DNA from: CAVVAL01 sp963740215
GTDB taxonomy: Bacteria; Actinomycetota; Actinomycetes; Mycobacteriales; Cryptosporangiaceae
Length of the DNA stretch: 64,000 bases
Reading direction: 5' to 3'
NCBI GenBank assembly: GCA_963740215.1
Contig: CAVUDJ010000015.1
Location: forward strand, 372,001-436,000
Made by a program: the position numbers and the translations under genes. The notes beneath the pieces were generated by a model, which saw only the letters and a program-made list of their open reading frames with translations, did no database searches and had not been told where the DNA came from. Below are positions 59,586 through 64,000 of the stretch, piece after piece. The stretch's first letter is position 1, and every line of letters starts with the position of its first letter.

Positions 59586-61178
59586 TCACACCCCGGACGC
59601 GGCGACCTCGTCCAGGAGCGTGGCCAGCTGGTGACGTGGCAGCTCCACAAGCGCGGAGTCCAGCAGCGCGGGGCGGCTGGTCGCGGCTCGGACGGCGGCG
59701 CGGGCCTCGTTCTTGGTCAGCGCGGTACCGGTTCGCCGGTTGGCCGCTATCAAAGCTTCCCGCCACACGTTGGCGATCCGGCCGTGTGCCCGGTCGAGCA
59801 GTCCGCGCACAGGCCGCACCGCCTCGGCCACGACCAGCGCGTGGTCCGGACCGGGGGTGCTCCGGCGGTACCGCAGCCGGTACTTGCCGGCCACCAGCTC
59901 GGCGAGCCCCCGCTGCCCGGCCTCACTGGCGACGTCCTGGTGGTTGTTCGGCACGACCATCACCAGCCTGTCGGCGTTGGCCGCGAGCAGCGCGCGGAGC
60001 AGCCACGGCCCCGGGTCGGCGGACAGGTCGACCGCCACCACCGCCTTACCGCGCATGCTCGCGGCCGGGGGCAGCCCACCGGCCAGCAACGTCGCCAGCC
60101 GGACGCGGGCTCCTGGGCCACCGGGCCACGCGTCGCCGACGACTGCGGTGACCGGCGCGCCGGCCGCGTCGAGGACTGCGTCCGCCGCGAAGGGGGCGGC
60201 GGCACCCTCCAGCGACTGCGGACCGTGCGTGTAGATGTTGACGGCGCCGTCCACCGCCTTGTCGAGCACCTTCCACGTCCGCGCGGTCGGCTGGCAGACG
60301 TAGAGGTCGCTGGCGCTGCCGACGGCCTGCGCGCCCGCGTACCGGTTGACGCCCGGCAGGATCGCCTCGAACGCGAGGCCCAGCTCCTGCGTGGCCTGCT
60401 GCACCTTCAGCCCGAGCGCCGGCGTGCGGTCGCTGAACCCGTACGCCATCACGAGCCGGCCGCGATCCCGGTCGCGCAGGCCCTCCGCGCCGCGCGCGAG
60501 GAACAGCTTCACACCCTCCGGTGTGTAGGGCGGATCGGTGAACACGAGATCGGCGCCGGCCACCGCGCTCGCCGGTAGGCCGTGCCGCAGGTCGGCGAAG
60601 TAGCAGCGCACGTCCAGTCCGCGCTTCACCGCCTCGGCGTCGATGAACTCCAGGATCCGCTCGTCCAGGTCGACGACCGTCACCGCCAGCGCAGGGTTGA
60701 CCAGCGCCGCCGCCAGCGATGTGAGGTCGTGGTCACCGACGCAGAGCAGGTGGGCGCCGGCGAGGTCGTACCGCGCGTCGAGCCAGAGCCCGCGCCACGC
60801 GGCCGTCTCGGGCGTGGCGGCGACATGGTCGAGCGCACGTTCCGGCTTCGGCGCGGACGCCACCAGGTCGGCCAGCTCGGCGCGGAGCTCGGGGAACATC
60901 CGGGCCAGGATCGGGTCCGGCGTCGCGGTGCGGCGAATCTGGTCGTACTCGAACCGCTCGCGGTAGGCCGCACGCCGGTCGGCCCGGATGCTGAGGCCGT
61001 CGGCGGAGAGGTCGTCACCGAGCGCGGCGAGCACCTCTTCCACGGTGCGGCGGGGTACGGCGGTGGCCTGAACAAGTGCGGCGAGGGTCCACGAGCGGTC
61101 GGTGAGCGCCGCGACGACCTCGCGCAGCGGTCTGGCCTGCGCGCCGTACGAACCGACCAGCGACTCCATCGCGTCCAT
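59586..61178 (-). CDS. Bis-aminopropyl spermidine synthase (BpsA/DUF43) family protein
   Basis: About 530 residues. An N-terminal winged-helix part (SLVGSYGAQARPLREVVAAL ... AAVPRRTVEEVL type) is followed by a Rossmann domain with LCVGDHDLTSLAAAL, TVVDLDERILEFID and TDPPYTPEGVKLF, the BpsA signature order. BpsA transfers aminopropyl groups to make branched polyamines. The C-terminal 200 residues are an extra domain not found in the roughly 350-residue archaeal BpsA; its role is unknown. ATG 61178, with GGAAGG nine bases upstream. Confidence 0.75.
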   Translation of the reverse strand: MDAMESLVGSYGAQARPLREVVAALTDRSWTLAALVQATAVPRRTVEEVLAALGDDLSADGLSIRADRRAAYRERFEYDQIRRTATPDPILARMFPELRAELADLVASAPKPERALDHVAATPETAAWRGLWLDARYDLAGAHLLCVGDHDLTSLAAALVNPALAVTVVDLDERILEFIDAEAVKRGLDVRCYFADLRHGLPASAVAGADLVFTDPPYTPEGVKLFLARGAEGLRDRDRGRLVMAYGFSDRTPALGLKVQQATQELGLAFEAILPGVNRYAGAQAVGSASDLYVCQPTARTWKVLDKAVDGAVNIYTHGPQSLEGAAAPFAADAVLDAAGAPVTAVVGDAWPGGPGARVRLATLLAGGLPPAASMRGKAVVAVDLSADPGPWLLRALLAANADRLVMVVPNNHQDVASEAGQRGLAELVAGKYRLRYRRSTPGPDHALVVAEAVRPVRGLLDRAHGRIANVWREALIAANRRTGTALTKNEARAAVRAATSRPALLDSALVELPRHQLATLLDEVAASGV

Positions 61179-61252
61179 GCGCGCCAGCCTTCCACCCCGT
61201 GCGGTCCGGTTGCGCCCGCCAGGGTCGCAAATGAACCGCAACGGGACAGGCC

Positions 61253-61279
61253 TTGACATCTCAACTGGTCTAGTCCACG
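61253..61279 (+). promoter_or_regulatory. Promoter -35 and DasR-type dre site upstream of the chitinase gene
   Basis: TTGACA (61253-61258) is a good -35 element. ACTGGTCTAGTCCACG (61264-61279) matches the DasR operator consensus at 14 of 16 positions. This position, between -35 and -10, is where DasR represses chitinase genes in Streptomyces until GlcNAc-6-phosphate releases it. Confidence 0.7.
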
Positions 61280-61344
61280 TTTCAGGGCACGTTGCGGTGC
61301 GGCGCGACGGACCGTCTCCCGATTCCCACCTACGGAGAAGCCCC

Positions 61345-62352
61345 ATGAGACTCCGACGTCGCACCTACGCGCTCGTCGCGGGCGCCACCGCCGCCCTCAC
61401 CGCGGCGGCCGTCGTCGCCGCCCCACACAGCCAGGCCGGGCCACCACCGGTTGCTCAGGCCGCGCCCGCGTCCTCGATGGGCGCCGCGCCCTACCTCTAC
61501 TACGGCTGGGGCAACCCGCCGAGCGCCACGTCCCTGATGTCGACCACCGGGGTCCGGTGGTTCACGCTCGCGTTCATCCTCTCGGACGGCGGGTGCAACC
61601 CGAAGTGGGACGGCAACCGATCGCTCACCGGCTCGGACGCCGCCCGTATCCGCGAGATCCGCGCTGCCGGCGGCGACGTCGTCCCGTCGATCGGCGGATG
61701 GTCCGGCGCCAAGCTGGGCGAGAAGTGTTCCAGCGCCTCCGCCCTGGCCGGCGCGTATCAGAAGGTGATCGACGCGTACCAGCTCAAGGCCATCGACGTC
61801 GATATCGAGAACACAGAGTTCTCGAACAGCACGGTGCGTAAGCGTGTGATCGACGCTCTGAAGATCGTGAAGAACAACAACGCCGGTATCAAGGTCTATC
61901 TGACCCTCGGCACCACGCCGAGCGGGCCCGACGCGACAGGCCGTGACCTCATCAATAAGGGCGCCGCCGCCGGACTCGCGGTCGACGGATGGGTCGTCAT
62001 GCCGTTCGACTTCGGCACGAGCGTGCCCGACATGGGCAAGGCGTCGATCAATGCGGCGAACGGCCTCAAGAACGCCGTCAAGAGCGCCTACGGATACTCC
62101 GACGCCGACGCGTACCGGCGGATCGGCATCTCGTCGATGAACGGAAAGGACGACGAGGGCAAAACGATCAATCTCGGGGACTTCCAGGAGATGCTCGCGT
62201 TCGCCAAACAGCACCATCTCGCCCGCTTCACGTACTGGGCGGCCAACCGCGACCGGCCCTGCGGCGGCGCGAACAACGACATGAGCTCGTGCAGCGGCAT
62301 TTCCCAGCGGCCGTGGGACTTCACGAAGGTGATCGGCCAGTACAAGGGATAG
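61345..62352 (+). CDS. Secreted GH18 chitinase-like glycosidase
   Basis: About 335 residues. A signal peptide (to about residue 35) is followed by a single GH18 barrel. VVPSIGGWSG is the SxGG motif and KAIDVDIENTE the DxxDxDxE motif with catalytic Glu. It has no chitin-binding module. The sequence resembles the compact GH18 group of actinomycetes (ChiC/D-like). GGAGAA precedes ATG 61345. A dre site, the downstream terminator and a nearby LPMO place it in chitin use. Confidence 0.88.
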   Translation: MRLRRRTYALVAGATAALTAAAVVAAPHSQAGPPPVAQAAPASSMGAAPYLYYGWGNPPSATSLMSTTGVRWFTLAFILSDGGCNPKWDGNRSLTGSDAARIREIRAAGGDVVPSIGGWSGAKLGEKCSSASALAGAYQKVIDAYQLKAIDVDIENTEFSNSTVRKRVIDALKIVKNNNAGIKVYLTLGTTPSGPDATGRDLINKGAAAGLAVDGWVVMPFDFGTSVPDMGKASINAANGLKNAVKSAYGYSDADAYRRIGISSMNGKDDEGKTINLGDFQEMLAFAKQHHLARFTYWAANRDRPCGGANNDMSSCSGISQRPWDFTKVIGQYKG

Positions 62353-62362
62353 TCGCGGACAC

Positions 62363-62399
62363 GACGGCGGCCCCTCCGAACTGCGGAGGGGCCGCCGTC
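62363..62399. terminator. Bidirectional hairpin between the chitinase and lsr2
   Basis: Perfect 16-bp arms GACGGCGGCCCCTCCG / CGGAGGGGCCGCCGTC with a 5-nt loop. It lies between convergent stops at 62352 and 62417. Confidence 0.88.
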
Positions 62400-62416
62400 A
62401 ACATGTCAGCGCGGGC

Positions 62417-62749
62417 TCAGCGCTCGGAGTGGTACCGATCGACGATCTCGGCCGGGATGCGGCCGCGCTCGCTCACGTTGAGGCCCTTCTTCTTCGCCCA
62501 CTCACGAATGGCCTGGTTCTGCTCGCGGTCGACCGCGGCGCTGCTGCGGCCACGCGTGTTGCGCGCAGTGGTGCGACCGGCCTTACGAGCCGCACCGACA
62601 AAAGGCGTCACCGCGTCGCGGAGCTTCTGAGCGTTCTTCGCGGAGAGGTCGATCTCGTACTGCGCACCGTCGATGGCGAACGAAACCGTCTCGTCCGCCG
62701 AACCACCGTCGAGATCGTCGACGAGGGTGACTTCCACCTTCTGTGCCAC
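62417..62749 (-). CDS. lsr2: Nucleoid-associated protein Lsr2
   Basis: 110 residues. The N-terminal dimerisation domain (AQKVEVTLVDDLDGGSADET) and the C-terminal AT-hook-like domain with ERGRIPAEI (RGR minor-groove motif) are intact. It silences A/T-rich and acquired DNA. The GTG start is preceded by AGGAG at six bases. The upstream gap is more A/T-rich than the window, which may allow autoregulation. Confidence 0.93.
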   Translation of the reverse strand: MAQKVEVTLVDDLDGGSADETVSFAIDGAQYEIDLSAKNAQKLRDAVTPFVGAARKAGRTTARNTRGRSSAAVDREQNQAIREWAKKKGLNVSERGRIPAEIVDRYHSER

Positions 62750-63060
62750 GTCTTGCTCCTGAGTTAGATGTCGTCGAGAGAACAGGAATGCTAAGGGCAC
62801 GGAACGACCGAACGCAATTTCGTCACCCGAATCGAGATGAACATTCAGCGCGATCAACAGTCGTAGCAGACCTAAATGATCACTCAGCAAGTGGTCGGCA
62901 GCGCGGGCCGGCGAGAAATGAGCATCTGGGTTACCCGCGGCCCGTTCAGGCAAACCCAGCCGGTGAGATTGTGATCTAGCGCACTCCTAGCGAGGCACGG
63001 AGTGGCCGAGAAGCGACTAAACCGCCCGTTTCGGGGACACAAAGCGCGGCCCGCACCTTT
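62750..63060. other. Gene-free, relatively A/T-rich region upstream of lsr2
   Basis: About 310 bp between lsr2 and the palindrome pair. The first 240 bp are clearly less GC-rich than elsewhere in the window (for example CTAAATGATCACTC near 62873). No gene is supported. It should contain the lsr2 promoter and is the sort of sequence Lsr2 binds. Confidence 0.5.
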
Positions 63061-63063
63061 GGT

Positions 63064-63127
63064 CCAACGTCGGCATGCCGACATTGGGTGCCTCAGGGCG
63101 TATCCAACGTCGGCATGCCGACATTGG
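63064..63127. repeat. Duplicated 24-bp palindrome downstream of the LPMO gene
   Basis: Two identical 24-bp near-palindromes, each CCAACGTCGGCATGCCGACATTGG with one mismatched pair, at 63064-63087 and 63104-63127, separated by 16 bp. Flanking GGT/ACC extend a larger inverted repeat. They lie 18 bp past the LPMO stop. Confidence 0.8.
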
Positions 63128-63144
63128 ACCACGCGAAGAGCGGG

Positions 63145-63969
63145 TCAGATGCGGCGCCGCCGCACGACGATCAGGGCCAGCACGGCGAGCAGCAGCGCCG
63201 CCCCACCGCCCGCGATAGGCAGGAACAGCTTGGACGACCGCTCGGCGATCGGCACCGTCCTGACGTCCGTCTCGGGCTGAGCAGCCACGGCGCCCCGGGC
63301 TCCCGGCACGGGCTGGTTCTGATCCGGCGCCGACTCGCCGCCGAAGTCGACGTCGGAGCAGGAGTAGTAGGTGTCGGGGGTATCGGTGTTCTGCCAGATC
63401 GCGTAGATCACGTGGCGGCCCGACTTGGCCGCCGGCATCGCGCCCGCCATCTGGTACGAACCATTCCGCAGTTCGGGATCGGTGAACGACTGGAACGGCT
63501 GCGCCTCCAGGTCGCCCCAGCGGAGCGGCTGGCTGGGCTGGTACCCGTCGCGCGTGACGTACAGCTTGAAGGTCCCCTTGTGCGGGATCGTCCCGCGATA
63601 GGTGAACGTGAACGCGGACCCCGCCGAGACGCGCGTCGCCGGCCAGTCGGGGCGAGCCAGGTCGAGCCCGCGGTACGTGTCGATACCGCCACTGCACAGC
63701 CGCCCGTCCGGGATGACCTCCCGGTCGCGTCCGGCGACGTTCGGCACCCGCAGGTTGTCCCACTGGCTCACCGCCTGCGGGCCGCTCGCCTGCACCGCCG
63801 CCTGGCAAGCCGCCGTCGCCGCGTACTGCCCCTCCGCACCGCAGGCCGACGTGCGGCTCAAGGGGCTGGTCAGCGAGCCGTGTGCGCTGGCCGGCGCGGC
63901 GCCGAGGCCGGTGAGCACGAGCGCGGCTCCGCTCGTTGCGGCCACCGCCAGGATGCGGCGTGCGGTCAT
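63145..63969 (-). CDS. AA10 lytic polysaccharide monooxygenase with C-terminal membrane anchor
   Basis: About 274 residues. The signal peptide ends at ASA so that His30 becomes the N-terminal copper ligand (HGSLTSPLSRT). The second His is in GTIPHKGTFKLY, and the axial Phe/Tyr in YSCSDVDFG. A Pro/Gln-rich linker leads to a C-terminal helix (AGGGAALLLAVLALIVV) and RRRRI, so the enzyme stays on the cell surface. It would oxidatively cleave chitin or cellulose. GGAGG precedes ATG 63969; an upstream ATG at 63996 is less likely. Confidence 0.9.
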   Translation of the reverse strand: MTARRILAVAATSGAALVLTGLGAAPASAHGSLTSPLSRTSACGAEGQYAATAACQAAVQASGPQAVSQWDNLRVPNVAGRDREVIPDGRLCSGGIDTYRGLDLARPDWPATRVSAGSAFTFTYRGTIPHKGTFKLYVTRDGYQPSQPLRWGDLEAQPFQSFTDPELRNGSYQMAGAMPAAKSGRHVIYAIWQNTDTPDTYYSCSDVDFGGESAPDQNQPVPGARGAVAAQPETDVRTVPIAERSSKLFLPIAGGGAALLLAVLALIVVRRRRI

Positions 63970-64000
63970 GGGAAAGCCTCCTGCGGACGAGGTCACTACC

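Noticed and set aside
57809..60151. Very long + strand open frame (780 codons) opposite ctaD
   Set aside because: It is antisense to a clear cytochrome oxidase gene. Its Arg/Glu/His/Asp-rich composition mirrors the codon bias of the real gene; no domain is recognisable.

Overview
This 64 kb window is high-GC actinobacterial chromosome. No transposase, integrase, phage or CRISPR component was found. Signs of the lineage are Lsr2, a SigC-like ECF sigma factor, the CysO-CysM-Mec cysteine pathway, ergothioneine genes, an actinobacterial Cys-codon leader peptide, frequent GTG starts, and ATGA/GTGA operon overlaps. The gene order pncB-clpS-DUF2017-mec-cysO-cysM ... murI-Rv1339-like-...-rph-rdgB follows the Mycobacterium tuberculosis Rv1330c-Rv1341 block, and serB-ctaD is also as in mycobacteria. 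A filamentous actinomycete, perhaps Pseudonocardiales, fits; the genus cannot be fixed from sequence alone.

Layout. 0-6.5 kb: end of a secreted propeller gene, a family-A DNA polymerase/exonuclease, a small membrane protein, a DivIVA-like coiled-coil protein, an alpha-lytic-type secreted protease and a secreted, membrane-anchored propeller. 6.6-16.3 kb: a maltose/starch regulon (LacI regulator, GH13 glucosidase, MalEFG importer, secreted alpha-amylase with CBM20) sharing one exact 12-bp operator, then a secreted M1 aminopeptidase. 16.8-19 kb: poorly known proteins. 19-28 kb: copper handling (CopA, CopZ, CsoR, YcnI, CopC-CopD fusion) beside an ECF sigma/zinc-finger pair, then a MauE-DsbA-membrane protein trio. 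28-30.7 kb: an ECF-type Ni/Co importer with a candidate Nur box. 31-37.6 kb: peroxiredoxin, tRNA-Leu, methyltransferase, rdgB, rph, an SGNH esterase and two mannosyl-type glycosyltransferases. 37.7-44.8 kb: a sulfur-themed stretch (Cys-codon leader peptide, cysteine dioxygenase, rhodanese, then a phosphodiesterase, murI and egtABCD). 45-49.8 kb: DctA, an orphan TAXI lipoprotein and a two-component system. 49.9-54.6 kb: cysM-cysO-mec, DUF2017, clpS, pncB, pncA. 54.6-64 kb: a tripeptidyl-peptidase-type hydrolase, serB, ctaD, a BpsA-like enzyme, and a chitin module (GH18 with a DasR-type box, and an LPMO) around lsr2.

The least expected content is intergenic. There are three families of dispersed repeats: A, structured 71-77 bp elements in two subgroups; B, about 115-120 bp elements abutting gene ends; C, about 75 bp stop-to-start linkers in operons. 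There is also a set of long perfect hairpins at gene ends, three of which share one arm sequence. One pair of A elements brackets the TAXI gene in direct orientation.

Caution: at least ten otherwise well-conserved genes (GH13, cbiM, egtB, egtC, egtD, dctA, TAXI, cysO, the TAP hydrolase and a small hypothetical) carry single-base frameshifts, mostly +1 and often in G/C runs. This looks more like residual sequencing error than decay. Repaired readings are given in the entries.
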